A stretch of 64,000 nt of DNA, taken from contig CP136066.1 of assembly GCA_032622095.1 (NCBI GenBank), positions 50,938,911 to 51,002,910 on the forward strand, read 5' to 3'. A model generated the notes under the pieces. That model did not search any database, was not told where the DNA came from, and saw nothing but the letters and a program-made list of their open reading frames with translations. The translations under genes were made by a program, and so were the position numbers. Source of the stretch: Siphonodentalium dalli. Taxonomy: Eukaryota; Mollusca; Scaphopoda; Gadilida; Siphonodentaliidae. Positions 35,639 through 50,600 of the stretch are shown here, one piece after another; positions within the stretch are counted from its first letter, which is position 1; every line of letters starts with the position of its first letter.

Positions 35639-38600
35639 CTATATATTTGTATATATATATATATATTATTATTACTAAAGAATTCTAACATCGCAAATAC
35701 ATTCTTGATGTGAATCTAATGGCGTTTTCAAATGTAATTTGTGATAACATGGAACATTCATGTTCATTGTTCAAGCGTCTACATTTTGGATTCATGAACG
35801 CCCCAATGTACTTCCAAATGGTTATGTCCAAGGTGCTGTAAGGAATGAACTGGAAAACGGCTCTTGTCTACGTTGATGACGTTTTGTTTCAAAAACGGCA
35901 AGCAAGCACATCTCATATATTCAAGAAGTTTTTGACTGTGTATGTAAAGCCAAATTTAAACTGAAAACTTCAAACGTCAGTTTGCTTATCCTCAAGTTTA
36001 ATATCTTGGACATCCAGTTTAAAAAAAATACATTGAAGTCAATTACCAGAAGATAGGAGTTGTCCAGACCTTGTCCGTGCCACAAAATAAGATGAAACGT
36101 AGAGGTTTACGTGGTCTAAAACAATGTACAGATGATTTTTTTTTAATTATGCCAAGACTGTCACTCCATTAAATAAAAATGGTATCAAGCATGTATGGTC
36201 ATACTATTGCCAGAAAACATTCGAAACACCAAAGACATTCTTCTAACAGCACCAATACTTGCCATACCGGACTTAAAAAGTTATTCACCCTATGTACAGA
36301 TGCATCAGAACATGCCGTCGGCTATGTTTTGGATGAACACGGTCCTGAACAAGCCATTTTATATGCATTGACGTGCATTGTATGATATAATCGGAATAAT
36401 TTGCATATACGTTTGGATATGCATTGTCCACATATGCATTGCACATATGTGTTTACAGTACAGATAGCCAAATACGTAATTTGCCATAGAAATTGCGAAG
36501 GTGGTATTTACTGTAGAATTGAAACACACTGAAGTCCAATTGAAGTTGAGCATACGAATGATGGCACAAGATGGACTTATGACACGGCTTCATTTTGTAT
36601 ACAGATGAATGTATTAAGTGGTCTGTCACCACCAACTTCGATCACAACTTTGGTTTATCAGGTACTGTTGACATAAACGGTGTTAGTACACAAACTCTAA
36701 AACTATCTGGCAGATTTTTGGCACAGCTGCATTGTTTCATATTTTATTGAGCATCTCATATATACATTTCAAACACATTTGTTTGTAACAAACTAATATA
36801 GGATGAAAGAATAGGGATTGGAGCACAAGTTATAACAATTTAGGTGGAGCTCCTCTCCCCATAGCTGCATGTTATGTGTATTTATCCCTCAGACATGCCG
36901 AGCGTTATACCCTGTGTACATGCCTGGCAGTATATCGCATACAAGGCATCTGTTTAGAAGTTGCATGAATTTTGAGACAATACACATATTTTGGACAGCG
37001 TGTGATTTGAACCCAGCATGTGTCGCCGTCACGGGTCGGGGTTCGAATCCCACCAATTAAAAAATGTGCATTTCTCAAAAAACACATGCAGCTTCTATAA
37101 ACATTAACGCAGACGATGTAATTATGATAGATATAATGATGATTATGCGAATGATGGTGTTGATGATGATGACAGATGATAAAGATTAAACACATTCATA
37201 CCGTCACTGTATATATGTATAATATTGCACTTAATTAACATGCACCTTGTACATATACCTCTCTTCGTAACACGTGCATTCATGTCTATAGAGAAATAAG
37301 TAAGGGTTAGAGCACGAGAATTGTTCTTTACCAGAATCAATCGAGTCGAAGACGAGATTTATTCTGGTAAAGAACTATTCGCGTGCTCTGGCCGACTTAG
37401 AGCACAATTGATGCCACATAATGCAATCAACTGGAAATGTGCCGTTGAGCGTGTTTTGACCACGAGGCACAATCCGTGCACTGGCCGCGATTGGACACAA
37501 TAGCCGGTTAGCCACGCACAACAACTTGATTAACATGAACTGATCGCCGTTGAATATGAATAGATATGTCCGAAACATGGACTGGTCCCACTTTGAAGCG
37601 CCCGTGCGATTTGTCTGTTATGAGTTGCGTGTGCCTAACAATGGGATAATCACTGAACCATTCCTTCGCCACCCTTGGGAATTGATGTTCTTTACCAAAA
37701 ATCAGGGAACGATTGTAACAATGGAATTGTGCTCTAAAGCATAGCATAACTTCTAAAATGACCCCCCATTCAAATGTTTTTTATAGGTGTAACGCAGGAG
37801 ACTGATTATCGAGATGCAATATATAAGAGAATGCATTGGCACAGGGTAAAAAAATCCCGACTTACGACTGGATTTGATATGGCGGGTCACATATGTAATA
37901 AGATTGATATGATACAATGCGCATCCACGAATGATGCGATGGTATCGAAAGTATCGTTGTACTTTAGAATTATTTGAAAGAAAAATATAGTTGATTTATC
38001 GTGACATGTTGTGACGAAAGGTGTTTCCTCAAACTGTTTTATCAGTGAATGGCTCAAGTAACTTATTATTTGTCAAACTAAAATTACTTGTTTTTAGAAA
38101 GTACACAATTGGTAAAATGTTAACTCTGATACTTGCCAATATTCTACCTGAAGGCATAGCTATTGTTCTTATGGCAGTAAACAACACTATATATGGAAAA
38201 ATGGGTGGAGTCAATAATATGCATGACCTTATTGACATACATAAGTTGAATCGGGCCATGTACTAATCGCATACACTTAACTATTTGTAAGAGGATATGT
38301 TGCAGCACCAGACGTACGCTTTTCATATATGTTTGTTCACTGTTATGTGGGCCGCGCCAACCCACGTGATAACGGGTATATGTCCACCATGGACTTATTC
38401 CAGAATAAAATAAGTCCAATATGAATCAATGGCAATATTTAGGTCAAATATGAACCTATCTGTACGAGGATATATTGAAGTAGCATAATAGAGAGGGGAA
38501 CCGGGGGGGGGGGGTCCAATCCCAGATTCCCAGGAAATAAATCAACAAATCCCAGTTCCCAGGAAAAAAATATGCCATTTCCCAGTTTCCAGTTACTCGC

Positions 38601-41600
38601 CGATGGCCGGTGGTTTGCCGCCCATGGTTGACGAGTTTATCAGCCACTGAAATCACTGTTAGATTAGTCGCAAGTGTGCGGATTTCATCCACCACTAAAA
38701 CTGGCAATGTCGTGATATGGCCTTAGTTGCTAAAGCGACAATAAACCCCAATCAATAAATCAATCAACCCAGTAAAAAAAAGCCAGTTCCCAGGAATTAA
38801 AATGTTATATAGAGTATCGACAAAACATACAATATTCACAAGTAATGTAGATCAATGTACATATATTGTATTTTTATGCTATCTTATGATTTACTGGCTA
38901 CTGTCTGGTCAATTAAATCACTTTATATGACATAAAATGCGAACCTATATGCAAATCCATTGAACAGAATCAACAGATCACTCTTTACACTGATCTACAC
39001 CACCGCAAATCAGGTATTCCCTAAATGTCCAGGTGATGTATGCAAATTCATGTGGTCTCAATATATCTAATAACTGGAATGTTAGTATGAAAAACCAAGT
39101 CACAAACCAACTGAGAAATAGGATACAACACGGATGCACATGCACAAGTCACCAGATACAACAGCTTAGATTGACCAAGTGGTAAAACTCGTGTAAATAA
39201 ATGACTTTGAAATTTACTGGATACCAGAAGACTTTGTCAGAAATCGTGGAATATCACCAAAACACATGAAACGGAACAAAACATGCCTGACTCATCTTTC
39301 ATCGCTGGAATACCGGTCGGGTGTGTGCATTTTTGGGGAAATCAGTTCATAATTAGGTGAATAAAAATGGAAATCCCGATTAATTGGAGATAATTTCCCG
39401 GGTCCCGGAAAATAATTTCATCCTTTCCCGGGTCCCGGTGGAATTCTGTTCCCGATTCCCGTGAAATTAAATCTGACGATCCCAATTCCCGAAAAATAAA
39501 AAGGGCCGATCCCTGTGTCCCGAAAATACCCGTCCCCCTCATAATAAATATTATCTATATATAAAAGAAAATGATCTGTCTGTCATGTGCGCGAAGCGCA
39601 CACATGGACCACATGCCGGTAGGGCACACAGGGGCCACATGCCATTCCGACACTGAAGGGGGCCTGGGTATGGGGCGGAATATGGGTTTATGGCAATGAG
39701 TTCGGATTTAGTGTAAACAATATTTATTTGAACAAAAGAACAGAACATCACATTGACAATTATACATATTGAGAAAAAAACATAGTTCAAATGAGGATTA
39801 GATAACAAGCCATGAGCCTATGGCTTTTATAAAAATCTTTTCCTCCAAAAATGTTACCCCGAGTGTCAATACAGACAGCTACAGGGTAAAGAGGACGGGA
39901 ATTTGAATATTGTTCTGTGTTTTCAAATAAATGTTGGGAAGTTAGTTAAGCGAGTGCAGGGATCAGAAAGATGGAGGAGTGATAGAAGGGAGGAGATTAT
40001 GAAATAGACAAGAAAGATAATAAAGTAGGTGGAAAAGAAGTGTGATAAATGCTGTATACAATAATCCCTCAGTCATAATCTAAATTTCACATTATGGCGT
40101 TAAATCATGGTGTATTGTCCAATATAGAAAGGGAATTAGACCCCAAATACGTCTCGGCACCCAGGAGAGATGATGCATGAAAATAAGTATATATTAGGAT
40201 AATTGTTATACTTGTAGTGCTTATCAATATAATCTAGATACAATTAGTACATGTAAGTACAATCAGTAGTAAGTCCATTAATATGCCAAGGTCAGCACGG
40301 TTGAGCATGCACTCCGTGGGCAGACAGATGGATATGCCCGAACACAATGTGCAGAAACGCGACTTACATATTTATACATACAAGTTATGCACCTCATGTT
40401 CACATACACGACCCCCTGCGCACGGAGCTCACACATTATCGAAACGTCGACTTTGGATAATAAACAGTTGTACAGCTTCAAATATTATAGAATTTGTTTC
40501 ATCGGTCATCTCATTAGACCCATATAATAGGACATCAATGTTCACATCTGCTCGCGAAAATTGTAGAGTTCGGATTTGGTGTCTGCAGGAGCTGCACGTC
40601 GAAAATCTTCCGGAAGATTTGAATGTTAAAGATGTTTTTGTTAGAATGCAATTCTACTTGACTCCACATGACACGACTCGGATGAATATCATAACATGTG
40701 CAGCTCAATCGCAACTTCTCGGATTATCGTTCTTGCAGAAATAGTACGGAAATCACCGAGTTTTGTCGATTGATGTGCAGCTCTTACAGCGACACACATC
40801 AGTGATATACATCACGAAAAATTCATAAACCATATAGCTGTTACCCCTTCTTGTGATTGTGGAAAATAAATCGTAGACGCCCACCACTATTTTTTCTTAT
40901 GTCCCCTATATCAGACTCAACGCGTACGTACCCTTTCAACAGGCTTAAAACAGACGACATCATGTATACAAGAAAACCATAGTCAGAAATGGTAACGCCA
41001 CCAAGATCGTATTATTAGTCATAAATATAAATCATAATATAAAATATATTGGTTACATGAATGGACCGCCTCAGAATTCCGTTAAGACAAGTAATTCTTC
41101 AAATTATTACAATGAACTACGGCTTATAAATTACTGCAGGTTTCTCATTCGCCACACCAGAATGCTTCTAAATGCGGATCAAAGCTAAGAGTGCATGGCA
41201 CATGCAGGCATTGTTCATAGACATTTTACAGATAGCGAGAATGATGCATGCTGGGAACGAAAGTATCCACAGCAAAGCCATGTGCTTACGGAGGCATGCG
41301 TTTATTATAGGGGATTTATGGTGGGCCTATAAAACTAATTATAACTTTGTTATCTGTCATAGTTTATGCGTGAAATTTTAAACATATATACCATGGACAT
41401 ATACCCCTTCCAGAATGTTGAAAAACATTTTCAGTTGCTCATCGTATTTTTATAGACGAAATAGTCCGAAATTTCAGAAAATTGCGCTAACTGCTCAATG
41501 TTTTAATGTGTTACAAAACGTCTGATAAAAATAGTTCTATCGGGAATATTCACACCATTTTTTTTCAGAGAACATAGAGTAAACATAGTCCTATCGGGAT

Positions 41601-44600
41601 ATCGTAAAGGAGATTAATTAAAACCCTCAGACTGCCGAAACTGACGACATTAAATTCGCTTTTTCGTGTCCCACGGAAATGAAACGTGTCTGTCCATTGA
41701 TCACGTTATTTATTTGACATAGTATTTTTTTTTCTGTTGTATTTGAACACTTGTTGCACGTGCAGGCTGCACGATCATAATAACTTCAACCGATAAGCGC
41801 CGACTGATACCCGCGCAACAGTTTGTCTCAAATAAATTGTTATCAAAACGCAGGTTTATGGCCGCGGACATAAGCCGATTAAGTGTAATGTAATTTATCC
41901 ATGAACTTGACTGAAAAATTGTGATTCTATCACCATTAGCCCCGAAAATGGGACCTCTAAACAGGCAAGTTTGATTTTCGGGGGACACAAACAAGCGAAT
42001 TTATTGTCGGCAGTTTCGGCAGTCTGAGGGTTAATTAATCACGAATTAAACGGAACTACTTTACGATAGTCCGATAGGACTATGTTTACTCTATGCATGT
42101 TCTCTGAAAAAATTGTGTGAATATTCCAGATAGAACTCTTTTTATCAGACGTTGTGTAACACCTTAAAACATTGAGCAGTTATAGCGCAAACCGAAATGT
42201 TTTGTCTTGCAATATCCCACCGCTTTAGCTAAATTTACCTTCCTACAATATCCATAAAGAGGATCATATATTATATACCCACGGTTTTAATTATAGAATA
42301 TAAAATATATTGGTTTCGCGAATGACCAACTCAGAATTCCGTTAAAATAACAATAACAACCAGCACCTATAACGAACCGTTTTACTGGACTTGGCCTACT
42401 GGTCGCGTAGTTCCGACTTTTAAATAAACGGAATTTCCAACTCTATAAATAAATAAAAGCCCCACAATGCATTCGCCCTGTGGACGAGGTTTGCCGAATG
42501 TACAATCACCCAGTGAATTATCGATCGACCATGCGATATCAAAAAAACCAAAAGCTAGAAACACCACACTACGGTGGCGTAATAACAAGAAAACTAAGAT
42601 GCATGCATCAGGTCGGCCGTGAACTATCTACCATAGAATTGTTGTAGCTATCGATTATACATTTTGAAACACCTGTCTGTATGTATGTATGTGTGTATGC
42701 GTGAATGCATGTGTGTATGTGTTATAGACTCTAACACTGCTCGAATTTGGTATTTAACGTGTCAACTTGACCTCGCTCATAGGCATGTTTCTGGACCTTG
42801 ACCGATCCGACTAAAAATGTGTGTGTAGGACTACTTCGATCCCGGGAGCAATATGGACGGGTCCAATTTCACGTGGGACCATGTTCTCGAACGTGCTGAC
42901 TTAGGATGTTTCTGGACCAATTGAACAATAGTTTGGCCAGACGCTGTATATACTGGGTACTGTCCAGATGGAGGCGATCACAAAAAAAATCCCTAACTAG
43001 CCCGAACGAAGTCGAGTACATCAGCTAGTTTAATATATATTTTGGACATTTGTCTGTCTGTTTGTCTGTTAGCTATGGCCGGGAAAACTGCCGGACAGAT
43101 TTGACGAAATTTGATACCTAGGGGAAATTATTTCCAGGGAGTATTTTGGACGGGTCAAATCTTGATCCCGACCTGACTTTGACATTCGAAAAGATCAATT
43201 CAAGGTCAAATCTGGTAAAACGGAAGTATTTCAACGAAATTTGATACCTACTGTTACTTTTGTCCCAGGAGTGTTTCGGGTGGGTCAAATCATGACCCTG
43301 ACCTGATCTTGACATTCAAAATTGTCAATTCAAGGTCAAATCGGGTATAAAGCCGAGGGGAACATCCCGGACGAAGTGGGGTCCACGAGCTACTATTATA
43401 TATTTCTAGATTTAGTTACAAACTAAATACCTGTATATTGTACAAAGAAATGTTTGACAAATATATCTGTATCAATATTACCATACGGGTCATTAAAATA
43501 GATACGACGAAACAAATTTTGAAGGGTGCATGTATCAGGTAAATTTTTATATTTCAAATGATGACAGGAATGCAGACAGTTGAAGTACCTACGTAATACT
43601 GCCTATCCGCATGAAGAGATATACATGTATATAAAAACCAGATGAGGGATATGTCTGTACAGTTGCTAAACAATTCAGTCATGCAAAAGAGGATCAAAGA
43701 GTAAGATACCAAATTGCTGCCTGTGGTAATGTTTTTTAACGAAATTCGGGAAAATTAGATTACTCTCACCCTGGTTATCCAGAAGATAATTGTGGAATCT
43801 GATGACGATCGGACAAGGGGTGTCGTCTGTAGGATCAACCAAATTATTTAGCCATAAAAATAGTAAAATTGAAGATCACCGCTGGCAGTGATGTCTTCAC
43901 AAGGACAGTTTGAGAACAAAATATGGCTCACATCTAGCGGTGACCCAAAATATCCACACAAGAAAAAGTTCTCCAATAAAAGCTGGCTGCAGGGTGCGCC
44001 AATTGATTCAAATTCGAAATTTAGCAGGGTGTACTGCTTGTGGCCATGTTTTCCCCGCAAATTTGATAGACTGATGGACAAAACCACTGAATCCGTTGAA
44101 TCAATATACATGTATACATGGATTAATTTATATGCATTGTTATACACAGTACTGGTATATAAAGGTACTGAAAATAACTATATTACTAGTATACACAAAA
44201 TAAACCATATATCATGGCTATGGGTTCTAATATCCGAACATGACAGCTGAGAACTTGGTGTGAATTAAAGAGTGGTGGTTTCTCAAGCATATCTAACCCT
44301 CCACGTTAGGAACATGCCATTAAATGTCATAAGTATAATCTAGCTTGAGGACAGAAGTGATCCATAAAACCCCCCTTAATTCAACCAGGTCCTCGCGCGA
44401 TGTATGATCGATCACACGATGATCTAGGGGGATTAGAATTGATGTATAAAAACAGCACTGCATGTAAATATAAAATAAAATAGTGCTACATCTTATTACA
44501 GATTATTGCCATATATAATCAGTGATTATACAGACAGTCTGACAAAATAAAGTTTCAGTGACACTCTATCCGAAGAGGGGAATAATTTCATCTGTTACAG

Positions 44601-47600
44601 TCAATGGAGCAATTATGAATCTGGAAAGGTGAAATTTCTAAGTAATACTAGATATCGACATGACGCGATAAAATATAACGTAAATGCAATATGGCCGCTG
44701 GCGACCATTTTTTCCTATGAAATTAAAAAAATATTTGATAGCTCTCATCTGATAGATCAATATCAAGATAAATATGAAGTTTGGTGATGATCGGATGAGT
44801 GAAGTGGACTGTGGTCTGTGCTAAACGGTTTAGTAATGCTTAAAAAGATTCTTACCTTAATATTTTTATGTTCACTTTATAAACTTCACTGAGTCATCTT
44901 TGTCATGTATTGAGTTTGATATCTTTTGTTAACAGTTTATAAATCATGTATGTCTCATGTTTGTTATTTTAATTTATGTGTTTATTATCATTAAATAAAG
45001 TTGCATTCCTTAAAAAGATTCTTACCTCAATGTTTTTATGTTCACTTTATAAACTCCACTGAGTCATCTTTGTCATGTATTGAATTTGATATCTTTTGTT
45101 AACAGTTTATAAATTATGTATGTCTCGTGTTCGTTATTATATTATATACACTTTATAGTGTGTTTTCAGAACGAAAAAAAATTGAATAAAATCAACAAAT
45201 TTGTAAATTTAAAAACAATTCAAACGTTGTTGTATTCCATGTCCCAGCCCGGACATATACACCAAATTTCATTGAGAAACAACGGACCAAACGCTATATA
45301 ACACCCGTATACATCTTTTATTCCGTATCGGACTCGGGTACATGTTATAGTAGGTACCGAATTGACACACGTCGACTGGGCGAGTTGGCCCTGGTGCGAT
45401 TAGGCCGATTCCGGCACATTCTATAATTTACCGTATGTATCCGTTTACGCTTAGTTTACTTTAGAAAGTTCCGCAATTAATACCGTAAATAGAGCGACCT
45501 TATTTGACAGAGAATGCCTCTGTTATTGATTATCAAGTTGCTATACATTAAAAACGACAAATTCACATGCTCGTTCAAGCGCAGTAGTCTATTTTCCCCA
45601 TGTTAAAGGACATCCACAAATACTAAATAACGCTAACCTACTGCCGAATGTTTGACACGACAACTGTTAACATATTTGGGCTGAATTCATCTGACGCGGT
45701 ATTATTCCTCAAAATAAACAACAAAACCATCGTTACTTGGAAATGTAGTTTGGGCTAACATTTACATAAATCCTCCAGATCAATTATCCGACACACACGT
45801 CAGATGAAAAAGTCACATGAAGTAACCGGCCAAATTGGCCGAAATAATATCACTGACGGCCTAAAAGGTACACCAAAAATGAACAGATTTGTCCTCTCTA
45901 TAGATTGATTGAGTATATCAACCACCAAAGCTTGAGGGTGTGGTTTCCATGAACAATTATGAGATAATTTCTTTTTCATCAATGATATACGCAGATTGAT
46001 CGCGGGATTCTTCCAAATTTGAAAGATAGCCTAGACTGCCTGATCTAATTCCGATATGTGGGTCGATAAAAGATGACTGAAGTAATCTTCCATCCGCAGT
46101 GAATTCGTTCCCTGCTACATGAGTTGTTTCAACAGACTGTTGGTCTCAAGTTCAAAAATGAGCAATAACAAAAACAAAATAATATTTAAAGCTTATAAGT
46201 TTAAAAATATAATAGTTGCTAAAAACCGCTTTACCAATTAACAAATTTACCATCTCTGGATCAACGTCACGATCGCCATCATTTTAGTCCCCAAAGCTAC
46301 AAAACTATCTAACGCATCTCTCTAATGTCCATATTCAGTAATCCAATCAAATGAACTCATACATGAAACTTGGATCTGGAAACACATAAAACAATTTAAA
46401 CATATGCTATACTATCTTGTTATTATAATATTGTGTTGTAATCGTATGGGGAGAGGAGCGACCTAAGTTGTTATATCCTGTCCCCCAATCCAAATTGTAC
46501 ATACATGATACAATAAAATATGCTAAAACTATAAACTAATAATAATACTCACAAATATAGTCCGTTGAGTAACCCCACAATTCTGATAGGCACTAGTTTG
46601 CTGCAGATTTTCGTGAACCCAACAATGTCACTGAAGAAAATCGATGTCTCCAGGAACTCCTCTGGCTGAATTGGTCTGTTGTTCTTTAATCCTTCAGCCA
46701 CGTTAGATGGCAGAATCTGATAAAGCAGTTTCTCTGTCTTCTCTTTCGATTTTGCAATCTCTCTCCCCTGTTCTAGTATCGACCGAATGTCTGTGTTGAG
46801 TTGGTTAATAATTCCCGTAACCATCCGCATATACATATAGCCCAAGAAGGTGCAGAAGATCACCAGTGAGATACTCAATACGGCGTATACAATCACTAGG
46901 GTGGTCGCTGTGTCACGCTGCAAGATTCAAGGTTTTATTCTTTTATCAAACAAAGATGGTATATACAGGGGGAGAATCAGCAGCTGATCAGCAGATTATC
47001 ACCTAAAATGCTGATCAGCATTTTAGGTGGTAACCTGCTGATCAGCTGCTGATTCAGCGTTTTAGGTACACCCATATACAGGTCAACACTGGACAAATAT
47101 TATAGACAATAATTATGACTTCTTGGTGTACCCCATTGCTAAAGCTAAATTCGCGTTTTATGTGGGTGTTCCTAAATCGCTGAATCAGCTGCTGATCAAC
47201 AGGTTACCACGTAGAATGCTGATAAGCCGATTTCACGATTTCAGTTTAACTCAATTATAACGATAGTCGGTCGTGGTTGTGCTATGAGTGTTATTTCCAC
47301 TGAAGGGGTCACTCTCACCAAAAAAAGTGGGGAAGGGTAGACAGGTTTTGAAAATGTGCTGAAGGGTACACAGGTTTTGAAATGTCGTTCTAAGTGACGT
47401 TTAGTTTTCGTATCTGCCATGATTTATGTCAGAGAATAATTGTTTACGTTCCAATGAACATTAAAATGAACTGAAAACAAACTGATAATGCGCGCCGTAC
47501 TTTCAGAAACAAAGTTTAACCCTTTACCCAACAAACCGGCCACAACCGGCCAAATAAAGCTTCAACAGCCTAAAATATCTTCGGTCTGTCTCAATAGAAC

Positions 47601-50600
47601 CATACACATATGGATATCATTGGAACCGGCTCCTTGACCACATTGTGATAGTTACAGTTATGCCCTGTGCCAATGCATTCTCTTATATATGCGAGTCGAC
47701 CATAGGTCGCCTCGCATATATAAGAGAATGCATTGGCCTAAAAAAAATCTTTTTTTAACACTTTTTACCATTTTTTCTTACATTCTTTAACAATTTTATA
47801 ATTTTTAATGTGTTAAGCCAATGCATTCTCTTATATATGCGAGGCGACCTATGGTCGACTCGCATATATAAGAGAATGCATTGGCACAGGGCCCTTCTGT
47901 TGGGTAAAGGGTTAAGTAACGGTGTTAGTGCCGATCACAACGCCTGTGTACCATTCAGCACATTTTCAAACCCTGTGTATACCCTTCAGCACTTTTTTGG
48001 TGTGAGTGACCACATCAGCGTTATATCCCACAACAGGAAGGGGTTGGGGTTACCTTTTGACCGCCCGCCGTGGACGTTCAGCAGTTCAACATCCACTTCA
48101 GTCATACAGCGGCTGCAGTTCAACAGATTCTTGCGAAGGCAGTTTCAATTATAAAGAAGTTAGTAGAGTTTTGGTTTGACAAATGACTTGTAATCGATGG
48201 GCCATAACCATATACAGAGAGGGAAAATTATTTGACCGACCATCACCCCAGTTCAATAGTTCAAAATCACGCCCAACACTTCACATGGTGCAGTCCCCGC
48301 ACGCAGTTTAACTAAATTATAATGAAGTTAGTCGGGTATAGGTTATGCAAATGACTTGTAATCGATGGTTATCAGATATACTTTTGATTTGGAATCACAT
48401 GTCACTAATATCAGGATATCCGCAACCTTTCCGCGTTACCGATGAAACAAACACTATTTTATCTTCAGGTGTTTCTCACTATATATCATGGAAACGTTTC
48501 AACAACAATGTATTGGACTGGATAAATGCAGCCATACCAACCGACATCACTCAGTGTCGCTGAACGGGTCACTCTCACCTAAATAAGTGCTGATGGGTAC
48601 ACAGGGTTTGCTATCGGCACTAACGCATTTACTTCAATTGTGATCCTCAAAGTCTGGCGCCCACCAGCAGTTTGTTTTCAGTTCATTGTAATTTGTATTG
48701 GAATGGTAAACATTTATTCTCTATGAGAAATCATGGCAGACGCGAAAACAAAACGTCATTTAGACAACATATCCTCGTACAAATGGATTCATATTGGACC
48801 TAAACATAGGTTCATATTGGAACTAAACATAGGTCCATATTGGACTTATGTGAATCTGAAATAAGCTCATATTGGGCTTATACCCGTCATTCCGTTTTGT
48901 GGCGCGGGCCACAATGAAAACATCACAATGAGTACATCGGGTCAGTCGATTTAGGTTCATATAGAGCGTAAACAAATTAAAAATGCCGACATGGGCTTAT
49001 TTGTGTTTTTGAAATAAGTCAAATATGAGTTTATATATTTTCAGGCTGCAGTTAGAACCAGATTTCAAAACCTTTGTACACTTCAGCACATGTCCAAAAG
49101 CTGTGTACCCTTCCGCGCGTGTTTCTGGTGAGAGTGACCCCTTCAGCCCCAATAGCCTATGCACGTAACATGTTCCATGTCATTCAGTTCATCACCAAAG
49201 TGACGTTCCTGGCCAATTATACGCATAGTTATCAAAAGTAGTGTTTAATTGTTGCATTATTCATGAAGTGGAGAGGCTATGCTTTCGAATGGTGTATAAT
49301 ATGGATTGTTTATAGCGTAAAACGCGAGAAATATGAGCTTATATATCTGTTCCTCGTTCCTGTTACTCGAAATAGTCATTCTGTTACTCGGAAGTTGTTC
49401 ATGTTCCTCGTTCCGTTCCTGTTACTCGAAATCGTCAATCCCGTTCGTTCTTCTAAGGTGATAGTTGTCTACTTCATTTAATATAAGACCTACTATATGA
49501 CATCTTTTATTTAATCAACTATATAACCATAGGTGACTATCGTGTTATCAAATTCGCATACTTGCCTGATTCTGTGATTTTCAGAAGAACGTCGATCATT
49601 CCATTATCTTTAATAAAGGCACACAAAAGAAAGATTGCTATATATTAAGTTGAGATCGCTTACATGTATAACACACACAACAGTTGTAACTCACTATCCA
49701 CATTTCAGCTGACTCGTTCTTTTCTTTAATATTTTTTCATCATATGTATTATATCTCTTCAGCCTGTTATATTCAATTCGGGGTCTTACCAGGACAGCCG
49801 AATAAACGGCTATACCCACTACGTGTGCACCCCGTGTGTGTCAATGGAGGTGTGGTCTTTATAGTTCAGTAACATGGGAGCAGAAGCCCATCGTATGCCC
49901 TACAATGAACATTTATATTTTTGAGACTATATATATATATTGTGGTTCATTTGTTTGTGATTGGGGTATTTTGTGCCCTGTGATGTTTTGTCAATAAAGT
50001 ATCTTTCTCTACTTATAAAAATGTACAAACCTTCGAATCGAAACAGGAAATCACAGATTCGGACTGACCGATGCCGATGCTCAAATGAGACATATGATCA
50101 GTCATATTGGAGAACCAAATGTCACTCTCTGTATTTCGCTGTCCCTGTGTCATGGCGCCGCACTGAGCTAAGAATATTGGATCATGGGAGAGAGTTTCGA
50201 TCATCGGACCGGCAGGAAAAGGGAGAGAACTCAGTGTTTTATCTAGCGATTCGCGCGCATCGTCATCGAACAAAGACGCCAGATTGAGCAACGCCTCTTC
50301 CTCGCCCAACAGATGCATGAACTCGCGATGTTCTTCCGTAGTCAAATTACATCTCAGGAAGAAAGACGAACCGAAAGCTCGCTGCAACGCCACCTTGTCA
50401 TATGCCAGTGTCAGCGCTGTGTGTGATGGCATTTTGTGATTCATACACCCATCACGAGATTGAACCGGATACATTTCAGCGACGTTTATGATTGCCATGA
50501 CAACTTCTGTGTATTCCTTCAAACTGTTTATCAGAGACGATGCACCGAACACATTTCTCCTGAATTGAAGAACAACATCCCACAGACTGCCAACCGTGTG

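Noticed and set aside
37025-37060. Possible tRNA gene (GGGTTCGAATCCC)
   Set aside because: Only a B box is present; no acceptor, D or anticodon arms can be paired around it. At most a SINE relic.
40283-40744. 153-codon frame as a gene
   Set aside because: No recognised domain, no splice partners, and it sits next to a broken LINE remnant in a repeat-rich intron.
43888-44250. 120-codon frame as a gene
   Set aside because: No motif, and the opposite strand is equally open over the same bases; likely chance.
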